A stretch of 64,000 bases of DNA from UBA4408 sp002389785. GTDB lineage: Bacteria; Bacteroidota; Bacteroidia; UBA4408. Below the pieces are notes generated by a model. The model saw only the letters and a program-made list of their open reading frames with translations, was not told where the DNA came from and did not search any database. Both the position numbers and the translations under genes were made by a program. Location of the stretch: the NCBI GenBank assembly GCA_035438985.1, contig DAORJK010000002.1, positions 186,001 through 250,000 of the forward strand, in the 5' to 3' direction. Shown here one piece after another: positions 1 to 7,371 of the stretch. The number at the start of each line of letters is the position of its first letter. The stretch's first letter is position 1.

Positions 1-618
1 TATAATTTTTTCTTGATTTTTTGAAACCCCATCCATTGAGCGTACATTCCAACCAACGCACGTTAGTTTTAATTGTTCAACAGCTTGAGCGATAGAAGGT
101 GTAGTAACACCATAGGGTGGTCGAAACAAGGCAGGTTTACTGCCAAGTAGCTTCTCAACCTGTTCATTTGTTCGACTTAATTCATTCTTAATTTTCGAAC
201 TTCCAAAAAAATCAAAAAAATAAGAATGTGAATACGAATGATTAGCAATAATGTGTCCTTCTGAATGCATGCGCTGCAACAATGCTTCCTTGCCTTCTAT
301 ATTTTTACCAATGCAAAAAAATGTGGCCGAAATTTCATGTTTCTTAAGCCAATCTAATACTAATGGAGTTACAGTTTCGTGTGGACCATCGTCAAAACTT
401 AATGCTATGTGTTTGCTGGTAACATCCTTACTTTGGCACAAAACGGTGAGGTGATAATTTGAATTTATTTGAGATGAACCCCAAGCCACCAATACAAAAT
501 ATCCGAGTACGGGAAATATAAAAATGAACTCGTGTAGTGGAAATATAAAATAATGCAAACACAGCAAAAGTAGCATCAGCATGCCAAATAGAGCTGTTGA
601 AGTTGTATGTGTCAACAT
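1..618 (-). CDS. Polysaccharide deacetylase, NodB family (3' end beyond window)
   Basis: The minus strand stays open from ATG at 618 to the window edge (206 codons, C-terminus missing). Two hydrophobic segments (about residues 9-27 and 31-47) anchor it in the membrane. The NodB homology domain follows: SFDDGP with the catalytic/metal aspartates D76-D77, the metal-binding HSYSH (H127, H131) and FRPPYG (R166-P168). Family members are metal-dependent deacetylases of N- or O-acetylated sugars in the envelope; the substrate here cannot be read. The ATG overlaps the stop of the upstream ketosynthase-like gene by 7 bases, so it is probably translationally coupled and part of the same operon. Deacetylases of this kind do occur in Bacteroidota aryl-polyene/flexirubin-like clusters, so a lipid or glycolipid substrate is as plausible as a wall polymer. 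Confidence 0.88.
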   Translation of the reverse strand, partial: MLTHTTSTALFGMLMLLLLCLHYFIFPLHEFIFIFPVLGYFVLVAWGSSQINSNYHLTVLCQSKDVTSKHIALSFDDGPHETVTPLVLDWLKKHEISATFFCIGKNIEGKEALLQRMHSEGHIIANHSYSHSYFFDFFGSSKIKNELSRTNEQVEKLLGSKPALFRPPYGVTTPSIAQAVEQLKLTCVGWNVRSMDGVSKNQEKII

Positions 619-1673
619 GCCTTAAGCAGTGAGAATGTATGATTTATTCCTCTATAATGATTGTAAATCAAGATGGTTTTTACAAGGCGTTTTTTATCGT
701 CCAGAAGTATCGAAGGAGAAACACTTTTTGTTTTTAATATATGTGCAGCAAGCAAGTAGGCAAAAGAATTGCTCGTATGGTATTCGCCGCAAAGGTGCTT
801 GAAATATGCGACTGAACTTTTACTTAACAGTTTGTCTTTTACTTCGGTATAAAGCCTGTCGTACTTAACATCACCATTGTAGCCGTAAAGTACTAAGTCA
901 ATATCGCTTGCTTGTACCTTATTTTGCTGCAAAAACTGTTGCAAACTTTCGGTAATTTCTTCTGTGTTTTCCGGTTTATAAAGCATTTTGCATCCCAGTA
1001 ATTGCGCATAACTTGATTCAGTATGTTTAGTACTGAACACAAAAAAATTAGCACCTTCACCGGCAATGCTTCCTCGTGTTTTATAGTTGAGTAAATTTAA
1101 ACTCGTAATCGGATGATTTTTTAGTTGTCCTAAGCGTTCAATAAGTTTGAGACTATTTACGGTTAGTTCATCTACTCCTCCTAAGAGCACATTTTGTTCA
1201 GCTTTTTCTGCAAGTAACATCATTGCATCCTGCACACAGCTTTCAAAAGAAAAAGCACGATGTACATAAGTAAAATTATAGTTGTTACATCCCAACATCA
1301 GCGCAATTTGTCCGCCAACAGTGTTGTGTGTAGATTGTATAAAAGAAGTAGGAGTTAAAAACTGTTCATTGTTTTGAATAATGGCTCCCAAAAATTTTTC
1401 GGTGTCTTCAATGCATCCAAGTCCTGTTCCTGTTAGTATGGCATCAGGTTGTTCCACTCCGGCATCGTTTAAACACATTTTTGCTGAGGCAACTCCCATC
1501 TTAATTATCCTGCCCATACGACGAATAAGCGTGGGATTAATAAACGCTTTGTAATCGGGTTCAATACTGCGAATCGAATGTTGTTCGGTTTGCTGTATTT
1601 CAGTTAAAAAATTGTCGGTATATCCCGCTTGTTGAGCATTAACACTGCCTATTCCGTTGATGTATACTTTCAT
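612..1673 (-). CDS. Beta-ketoacyl synthase-like protein lacking the catalytic cysteine
   Basis: A 353-residue thiolase-fold ketosynthase homologue. The start was set at ATG 1673 (MKVYINGIG, the usual KS opening) and not at the upstream in-frame codon at 1721, because this leaves one base after the preceding stop. Residues 137-150 align with the nucleophile elbow, but the position of the active Cys is Phe141 (AFSFES instead of ACSSS). The two catalytic histidine regions are also altered (LYGYNGD, CGEYHT). It is therefore probably not a condensing enzyme but a partner of the active KS just upstream, like a chain-length factor. Partnership and chain-length role are inferred; the missing residues are seen. 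It is translationally coupled to the deacetylase downstream. Confidence 0.8.
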   Translation of the reverse strand: MKVYINGIGSVNAQQAGYTDNFLTEIQQTEQHSIRSIEPDYKAFINPTLIRRMGRIIKMGVASAKMCLNDAGVEQPDAILTGTGLGCIEDTEKFLGAIIQNNEQFLTPTSFIQSTHNTVGGQIALMLGCNNYNFTYVHRAFSFESCVQDAMMLLAEKAEQNVLLGGVDELTVNSLKLIERLGQLKNHPITSLNLLNYKTRGSIAGEGANFFVFSTKHTESSYAQLLGCKMLYKPENTEEITESLQQFLQQNKVQASDIDLVLYGYNGDVKYDRLYTEVKDKLLSKSSVAYFKHLCGEYHTSNSFAYLLAAHILKTKSVSPSILLDDKKRLVKTILIYNHYRGINHTFSLLKAC

Positions 1674-1674
1674 G

Positions 1675-2883
1675 TTAGGCTGCACTAAAAATGAGGGTTG
1701 AATTATTTCCGCCAAAACCAAACGAATTGCTTAGTATGTGTTTTATTCCTGCACCTTCAATTAATTTTGTTTCGGGTATTAATTGTAGCTCGGGAATAGG
1801 AGTTTTAAACCTTAAATTTGGATATATAAGTTGTTGCTCTAACGCCATAATTGAAAACACAGCTTCAATTCCGCCTGCGGCTCCTAGCGTATGTCCTGTA
1901 AACGATTTCGTTGAACTAAAGCGTGGTACCGTTTCACCAAATATTCGCTTCATGGCAATGCCTTCGCTTAGATCATTGTTTTGTGTTGCTGTGCCATGAA
2001 CATTTATATAATCAATTTGATTTGGCTGCAAATTACTCATGCTGAGCGCTTGGCTCATTGCCAGATAAGCACCATTACCATCCGGTGAAGAGGCGGTTTG
2101 ATGATAAGCATCATTCGCATTGGCAAATCCACTCAAAATACCACGAATTTTTTTTCCTGATTCTACTGCAGATTTTTCAGACTCTAAAACAATGTAACCA
2201 GCTCCTTCTCCTAAATTTAATCCGTTACGCGTTGCATCAAACGGTCGACAAGCCTCTTTGTCAAAAATCAACAAAGTATTAAAACCATTTATAGTGAATT
2301 TTGTTAACGAATCGCAGCCCCCAACGATAACCCGATCGAGCAATCCATGTTGTATTAATCGTGAGCCTAACATAATTGCATTGGCCGATGAAGAACAAGC
2401 TGTACTAAGAGTGGTTACTTGTTCTTTAATTCCTAAATAGTCGGCAATATGTTCGGTGCTATCGCCACAATCGTGACCAACAATGTTCGAAATTTTTCCT
2501 TTCTTCGGATGACCTAAAAATGTTGCATAAAATACTTCACTTTTGTCCATACCACCCACACTATTGGCCGAAACTAATCCGGTTTTTTTTTCTTTTACCG
2601 AGTGTATTCCTGCACTCTCAAGTGCTTGTTTAGCCGCATACATTCCTAGTAAGGAGGTGCGTGTATAATTGCATTTTTTGTTTGCAATATTTAGTAAGCT
2701 GAGTAGCTCTCTGTTACTGTATTTTACTTCAGCAACCGGAAGGTTGGTTTTATGAATGGTATCTATCTGTGTAATTGCTCCAATACCGGAAGTAGCCGAA
2801 CGAAAATGTTGCAAGCTTTCGTCAGTATTTTTACCGATGGCCGAAATAATTCCTATTCCGGTTACAACTACACGATTAGTCAT
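1675..2883 (-). CDS. 3-oxoacyl-[acyl-carrier-protein] synthase (KAS II/FabF type)
   Basis: A complete 402-residue condensing enzyme that elongates ACP-bound acyl chains with malonyl-ACP. The full catalytic set is visible: Cys163 in STACSSSANA, His296 in VHGTATQNND, Lys326 and His331 in TKSFTGHTLGAAGG, and the C-terminal GFGGNN loop. Its ATG overlaps the stop of the ACP gene by one base (TAATG), and the Cys-less KS-like gene starts one base after its own stop, so KS, partner and ACP are made from one message. The KS/KS-like/ACP set resembles aryl-polyene or flexirubin-type systems more than the housekeeping fabF locus, since none of fabD, fabG or acpP surrounds it. The product lipid is not known from this window. 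Confidence 0.9.
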   Translation of the reverse strand: MTNRVVVTGIGIISAIGKNTDESLQHFRSATSGIGAITQIDTIHKTNLPVAEVKYSNRELLSLLNIANKKCNYTRTSLLGMYAAKQALESAGIHSVKEKKTGLVSANSVGGMDKSEVFYATFLGHPKKGKISNIVGHDCGDSTEHIADYLGIKEQVTTLSTACSSSANAIMLGSRLIQHGLLDRVIVGGCDSLTKFTINGFNTLLIFDKEACRPFDATRNGLNLGEGAGYIVLESEKSAVESGKKIRGILSGFANANDAYHQTASSPDGNGAYLAMSQALSMSNLQPNQIDYINVHGTATQNNDLSEGIAMKRIFGETVPRFSSTKSFTGHTLGAAGGIEAVFSIMALEQQLIYPNLRFKTPIPELQLIPETKLIEGAGIKHILSNSFGFGGNNSTLIFSAA

Positions 2884-3134
2884 TATTTTTTGCTTTCAAT
2901 ATATGCCACCATGCTCGAAATGCTATGAAAAACAGCTTTTCCATCGGCTGCAGAGTCAATTTTAATTCCATAGTTTTTATCGAGTAATACAATTAATTCG
3001 AGTGCATCAATTGAATCCAATCCAAGACCTTCTCCAAAAAGTGGGGCATCGTTTTCAATATCTTCGGGACTTACACCTTCAAGGTTTAAGGCTTTAATAA
3101 TTTCTGTTTTTAATTCGTTCGCTAGTTGGCTCAT
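2883..3134 (-). CDS. Acyl carrier protein
   Basis: An 83-residue acidic helical protein with the phosphopantetheine site LGLDSIDALELI, in which Ser41 would carry the 4'-phosphopantetheine arm. It carries growing acyl chains between the cluster's enzymes in the cytoplasm. The ATG overlaps the stop of the upstream small KS-like gene (ATGA) and its TAA overlaps the ATG of the KS, so it sits inside a fully coupled operon. It is most likely a pathway-specific ACP and not the housekeeping AcpP, judged only from its neighbours. Confidence 0.93.
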   Translation of the reverse strand: MSQLANELKTEIIKALNLEGVSPEDIENDAPLFGEGLGLDSIDALELIVLLDKNYGIKIDSAADGKAVFHSISSMVAYIESKK

Positions 3135-3778
3135 TGAGGTTTGGTATTAAAATATAAATATGAATAATTTTCGGCAGTAAATGGAAGTTCTTTTTCGTTA
3201 TTGGATTTTTCAATTAAACAACAAAGTGCATCAGCTTGTTCTGAATCGTAATTTATCCAGCCCATCAAACATGCTTTACATTGCTCATTCCTGAAAAGTT
3301 GCTGCACCAAGTTGACCATATTTTCAGCATCAAATTTCTCAAAAATAAAAAAAGAATTCTCACCTTTAAAACCATTTCGGATGCAGATTTCGCCGGCTAA
3401 AATATTGGGTAACGTATACACAAAAATGGATGGACTTGGAAAATAATTGTTGCGATTTCCAATACTTTCCTGATGTTTTCGGTCGCTGTCGATACTCGAA
3501 CTAGCATTGCTGAAACAAAGTGCTACTTCATCGGGTGCATATCGTTCGTGCCAATTTTTCCCGGCAAGGGTAAATTCAGCAGCCAATAGACCAAGCTTAC
3601 TTAAATTATCCATTTTAAAAAATTTTAGATAATTTAGTGAGGCAAGCTTATAGGCATGTTTGGAAAAATCGGCAAAGGCTAGATCTTCGTTTGTATGCAG
3701 CAGCGTATTGTTCACATAAATGAACCGATGGGTCATGCGGCAATAGGAAGTAATGCGTGTTGTCAATTGATTTTTCAT
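3131..3778 (-). CDS. Small ketosynthase-like (Ketoacyl-synt_2-type) protein
   Basis: A 215-residue protein, about half the length of a normal ketosynthase. The stretch SPSIFVYTLPNILAGEICIR at about residues 115-134, followed by KGENSFF, resembles the KS N-terminal half around the nucleophile loop, with no Cys at the expected place. Short KS-like proteins of this sort (PF13723-like) accompany KS and ACP genes in aryl-polyene-type clusters; that match is from memory and moderate in strength. It is first in the coupled minus-strand operon visible here and has its own -7-like box upstream (3792-3799). A structural or docking role for the KS/ACP complex is a guess. Confidence 0.6.
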   Translation of the reverse strand: MKNQLTTRITSYCRMTHRFIYVNNTLLHTNEDLAFADFSKHAYKLASLNYLKFFKMDNLSKLGLLAAEFTLAGKNWHERYAPDEVALCFSNASSSIDSDRKHQESIGNRNNYFPSPSIFVYTLPNILAGEICIRNGFKGENSFFIFEKFDAENMVNLVQQLFRNEQCKACLMGWINYDSEQADALCCLIEKSNNEKELPFTAENYSYLYFNTKPQ

Positions 3779-3791
3779 ATAAATGAAGGCG

Positions 3792-3799
3792 CAAAAGTA
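3792..3799 (-). promoter_or_regulatory. -7 box of the ketosynthase operon promoter
   Basis: On the minus strand this reads TACTTTTG, a full match to the Bacteroidota -7 consensus TAnnTTTG, 14 bases ahead of the operon's first start codon. No clear TTTG -33 box lies 17-23 bases upstream. The implied leader is very short. Confidence 0.4.
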
Positions 3800-3848
3800 A
3801 TTTATAATTAACTAGTTTTTAAATCGGATGCATCAAAATAAAAAAGAA

Positions 3849-3881
3849 TTTGAAAAATTAGCAGTCAAATTAGTAAACTTG
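3849..3881 (+). promoter_or_regulatory. Probable frr promoter (TTTG-N21-TAAACTTG)
   Basis: TTTG at 3849-3852 and TAAACTTG at 3874-3881 are 21 bases apart, close to the Bacteroidota consensus (one mismatch in the -7 box). The box ends 21 bases before the frr start. Confidence 0.5.
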
Positions 3882-3902
3882 CAAAGTAAAAAACAGTAAC
3901 GT

Positions 3903-4466
3903 ATGAACGAGGAAGTACAATTTTTTTTGGATGAAGCTGAAGAACAAATGCAAAAAGCTATTTCGCATTTGGAAACCGAACTTGCTAAAATTCGCGCCGG
4001 ACGTGCCAGTACGCAGATGCTGGATGGAGTTTTTGTAGAATATTATGGTACCAATGCTCCGCTGAACAATGTGTCAGGCATTAGTACACCCGACCCGCGC
4101 ACCTTGGTAGTACAGCCATTCGAAAAAGCCATGTTGGTGCCGATTGAAAAAGCAATCATGGCTGCCAATCTTGGATTTAATCCACAAAACGATGGAAGCT
4201 TAATTCGAATTTCAGTACCTCCATTAACCGAGGAGCGCCGTAAAGACCTTGTTAAACGAGCAAAGGCCGAGGCCGAACATTGTAAAGTTACCTTGCGTAA
4301 CATTCGAAAAGAAGCGAATGACGCCATGAAGAAATTAGTAAAAGATGGTTTGCCCGAAGATCAAGGGAAAGTTGCCGAAACTAGGGTACAAACACTAACC
4401 GATACCTACAGCGGAAAAGCCGATAAGCATATTGAGATTAAAGAGAAAGAAATTATGACCATATAG
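3903..4466 (+). CDS. frr: Ribosome-recycling factor
   Basis: 187 residues, the normal length for RRF. Family hallmarks are the N-terminal helix with ELAKIRAGRAS, the domain II segment ending in PFEKAMLVPIEKAI, then NDGSLIRISVPPLTEERRKDLVKRAK and a C-terminal helix rich in charged residues. With EF-G it splits post-termination ribosomes into subunits. It is usually preceded by pyrH, but here it starts alone, divergent from the ketosynthase operon, with its own probable promoter and a strong terminator directly after it, so it is probably a single-gene unit. Confidence 0.97.
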   Translation: MNEEVQFFLDEAEEQMQKAISHLETELAKIRAGRASTQMLDGVFVEYYGTNAPLNNVSGISTPDPRTLVVQPFEKAMLVPIEKAIMAANLGFNPQNDGSLIRISVPPLTEERRKDLVKRAKAEAEHCKVTLRNIRKEANDAMKKLVKDGLPEDQGKVAETRVQTLTDTYSGKADKHIEIKEKEIMTI

Positions 4467-4482
4467 TTTTGATGTTTTTTTG

Positions 4483-4516
4483 AAAAGGCTGTATTCATTG
4501 AATGCAGCCTTTTTTA
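4483..4516 (+). terminator. Rho-independent terminator after frr
   Basis: Stem AAAAGGCTG (4483-4491) pairs with CAGCCTTTT (4505-4513), and the inner ATTC/GAAT can extend the stem; a T-run follows. The remaining 256 bases to the next gene hold nothing I can name. Confidence 0.85.
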
Positions 4517-4772
4517 ATGCCAATTTTTAATTGAGATTACTCGGCAGTCATAAGTTGTAAGTAAAATTTAGTTGCGCGAATTCAAACTATATTTTGTTTA
4601 ATTTAATTTCAACCGTTTATTTTTACTGCAAAGTTTTTGCAGTCGACTTTCAGAAATTAAATCTTAGCAAAAAGGTACCTTTTTTGAATGTTAAAAAACC
4701 ATCATCAACTTAGCGCTAATACCTATTTAATGAACAATCAAATTTAGACATCAACCCAAAAAATTAAAAATC

Positions 4773-5231
4773 ATGAAAAAATTACAATTTAAAGTAAGTA
4801 TCAATTCACCTGTTTCTAAGGTGTATGATAGGATGTTGGGCATTACCAGTAAATCAACCTACGAGCAATGGACGGCAGTTTTTAATCCAACTTCCACTTA
4901 TGAAGGGAATTGGGAAAAAGGGTCAAAAATTTTGTTTATTGGAGTAGATGAGAAGGGTGAGAAGGGAGGACTGGTTTCGAGGATAGTGGATAATAGTTTA
5001 AATCGATTTGTTTCCATTCAACATTACGGATTAGTTAAAGCAGAACAGGAAATTACTGAAGGACCGGATGTAGAAAAGTGGGCAAATGGATTTGAAAACT
5101 ATAGCTTTGATGAAATCAATGGTATAACTATGCTTAGGGTTGATTTAGATACCACAGAGGATTTCGTAAATTTTATGAACGATGCATACCCAAAGGCACT
5201 TGAGAAGCTGAAAGAAATTTGTGAGCAATAA
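4773..5231 (+). CDS. SRPBCC (START-like) domain protein, AHSA1-type
   Basis: A 152-residue single-domain protein. The N-terminal FKVSINSPVSKVYDRML is the first strand and helix of the Bet v1/START-like fold, followed by alternating strands and a long C-terminal helix (FVNFMNDAYPKALEKLKEIC). Such proteins have a hydrophobic pocket and bind small lipophilic ligands; no catalytic residue is identifiable. It stands between the frr terminator and a strong bidirectional terminator, so it seems to be monocistronic. Ligand and role are unknown. Confidence 0.75.
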   Translation: MKKLQFKVSINSPVSKVYDRMLGITSKSTYEQWTAVFNPTSTYEGNWEKGSKILFIGVDEKGEKGGLVSRIVDNSLNRFVSIQHYGLVKAEQEITEGPDVEKWANGFENYSFDEINGITMLRVDLDTTEDFVNFMNDAYPKALEKLKEICEQ

Positions 5232-5307
5232 TTAGTAGTAGAATTAATTATACTAACTGCCAATACTGGTTTATTTATAGCATACTACACCAACCAAAAA
5301 TACCCAT

Positions 5308-5347
5308 AAAAAAAAGAGGTTGTCAACTATGACAACCTCTTTTTTAT
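5308..5347. terminator. Bidirectional terminator between convergent genes
   Basis: A 10-bp GC-containing stem (GAGGTTGTCA with TGACAACCTC), loop ACTA at 5326-5329, flanked by A8 on the left and T6 on the right. It can stop both the SRPBCC gene (+) and the T9SS cargo gene (-). Confidence 0.9.
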
Positions 5348-5366
5348 GGAGAAGTAATTTCCTGAA

Positions 5367-6785
5367 TTACTCAGTAATTACTAGTTTTTTAGTACTTAAT
5401 TTTTTGCCATCAACCCAAACAGCTACAGAGTAAACTCCTTTGCTTAAGTTGTTGTCAGCTGATAAAATTACATTTTGTCCTGCATTCATCATCTTATTAG
5501 CTAAAACACTAACTTGTTGACCATTTGCATTCATAATTTCAACTTTAACTTGTGCTGCAGTTTCTAAATTAAATGGTAAGTAAAAGCTACCGTTTGATGG
5601 GTTAGGATAAATTTCATTTACCACATTTCCTTTAGCAATCTCTTTAACAGCAAGTGGAGTTGTTACCTGAAACTGAATAGTTTTATCAGTTACATAAGTA
5701 TAAACACCATGCTTTTCAGCAATTCTGAATGCAATGTTGTAAGAGTTGTTGTTAATTTGTGATGCATTAGGAGTCCAGCTGATATCGCAACTTGCAATAC
5801 CTAATCCTGAGGCAGTTGAAAAATAAGCAGGATTAGTAGTAAGAGCAAATGGAGCTCCGTTTGCGCTCATGGTTAATAAATCGTTGTTTCCATCCGTAGC
5901 AACAACAGTTAAATTAAATGCTGAAGTAGCAGGTAAACTGAATGCAAAATTACCGGATGTATTAGTTGGCCATCCACCTGTATTGATAGCAGCACGCGCT
6001 CCGTTGGTAGTATCGTTAATTACTAAAATTTGCATGTCGCGACGAATTTCTCCGATTTTAACTCCGCCTCTATATTCTTCCACTAAGAAAGAAGATGCGA
6101 AATTACCCATCATGTCTGGAATCCAAGTAATTTCACCAGTTTGTGCATTCAAAGAAAAAGGTTGAGTAGCTGCACCTGAAGGCAACACATATCCTGCAAC
6201 AGGAGTTGAACCTGACATACCACTAGTACTTAAAGGAGTAACCAATGACCAAGCTAATGAATCGCCATCAGCATCAAATGGAAGTGGATTGTATGAAAAT
6301 AAATTGTTTAACTGAGCTAAAGTTACAGGAGCATTTAAAAATACCGGTGAAGAATTGCTTGATGCACCATCCACAGTAATTAACGTATTCAAATAAAATG
6401 ATTCGCTTCCCGGATTAGCCATATTAACAATGGCTGCATTACGACAACATTCGTCCCACTGAACCATGTAGCTTCCTCCTACTGGAAAAGTTACAGTGTC
6501 AATGTAAGTATACTCTTCTACACCATTAATGAAGGTAGATGAACCACCGTGAGGACGAGTAGAATTTGATGACCAGGTATTAGATGTGTCAGTACTTGAA
6601 TAATTAAAAGTAGCCGTAGCATACATCGGAATACCCGTTGTGTCGCGGTATGCAACCAAGGTAACCTGATATTGCAATCCGCCAATTTGTTTAGCGGTAA
6701 TTTGACCTCCCATTAAATGCGAAGCAAATGAACTTGTGCTGAATAAAGCTGCAGCCAAGGCTAAGAGTGTAATTTTTAATTTCAT
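5367..6785 (-). CDS. T9SS-secreted protein with SHLMGG N-terminal family domain
   Basis: 472 residues with a Sec signal peptide ending about residue 21 (SSFA). The mature protein starts with SHLMGGQITAK, an opening common to a family of large surface proteins of gliding Bacteroidota, followed by a Cys pair in WDECCRNAAI and two beta-rich (Ig/cadherin-like) repeats. The last 80 residues are a type A T9SS sorting domain: IYPNPSNG, a middle motif IMNANGQQV and the ending GVYSVAVWVDGKK followed by LVITE. It should be exported by Sec, passed across the outer membrane by T9SS and attached to or released from the surface. Function beyond that is not visible. Transcription ends at the shared hairpin at 5308-5347. 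Confidence 0.88.
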   Translation of the reverse strand: MKLKITLLALAAALFSTSSFASHLMGGQITAKQIGGLQYQVTLVAYRDTTGIPMYATATFNYSSTDTSNTWSSNSTRPHGGSSTFINGVEEYTYIDTVTFPVGGSYMVQWDECCRNAAIVNMANPGSESFYLNTLITVDGASSNSSPVFLNAPVTLAQLNNLFSYNPLPFDADGDSLAWSLVTPLSTSGMSGSTPVAGYVLPSGAATQPFSLNAQTGEITWIPDMMGNFASSFLVEEYRGGVKIGEIRRDMQILVINDTTNGARAAINTGGWPTNTSGNFAFSLPATSAFNLTVVATDGNNDLLTMSANGAPFALTTNPAYFSTASGLGIASCDISWTPNASQINNNSYNIAFRIAEKHGVYTYVTDKTIQFQVTTPLAVKEIAKGNVVNEIYPNPSNGSFYLPFNLETAAQVKVEIMNANGQQVSVLANKMMNAGQNVILSADNNLSKGVYSVAVWVDGKKLSTKKLVITE

Positions 6786-7075
6786 TGTGTATTGGGTTTT
6801 TAAATTGGTTTAAATTTTAGTGTAGCATAAGTAGTAAATAGTTTGGATATGAACAAATTAATTGTCGATTTTTTTAACGAATTGTTAACAATAAATGAAA
6901 ATAGTTTAGCTCAATGTGTTTTATGCACCAAATGGTAAAAATGGAAACTCCCTTATTTGCGTTGAAAATTTTTGCAATTTAGTTTATAGTTGAGAACATT
7001 GATACACTTTGTAATAAGGCTTCTTTAAATTTGAATAGCTGTATTTAAACTGGTTTTCAAATCATTAAAATAAAA

Positions 7076-7330
7076 TCAAACCAAACGTTTATAATGAAGC
7101 ATGCATTCTTGAAGTTTTTGAGTGTATTCAGTTTCTGTAATTTCTTCCCAATTGCGTTGATAATCAAAAATTAAATCGTAAATAAAATTTCGATCGGGTA
7201 AAATTTTAGCTTTAATGTGATGGATGGAATAATGATGACCGATGATTTGTAATTCTTCAAACTCTTCGGGCGAGAGTACTTTAAAAAAGGTACGGTTGTG
7301 AGAATATTTGCGGTATAAAGGATAATTCAT
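7076..7330 (-). CDS. Small conserved-looking hypothetical protein (84 aa)
   Basis: I do not recognise a family. The product is soluble, rich in Tyr, His and Glu, with no signal peptide or membrane segment. It starts 41 bases from the divergent nuclease gene, so both genes must share a very small promoter region. Coding status is supported by the tight divergent arrangement and normal amino-acid make-up; the 290 bases on its far side (6786-7075) show no other gene. Confidence 0.55.
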   Translation of the reverse strand: MNYPLYRKYSHNRTFFKVLSPEEFEELQIIGHHYSIHHIKAKILPDRNFIYDLIFDYQRNWEEITETEYTQKLQECMLHYKRLV

Positions 7331-7371
7331 GATGGCGCGAGATATTTTTTGTAAAATTACGAATTGAATTC

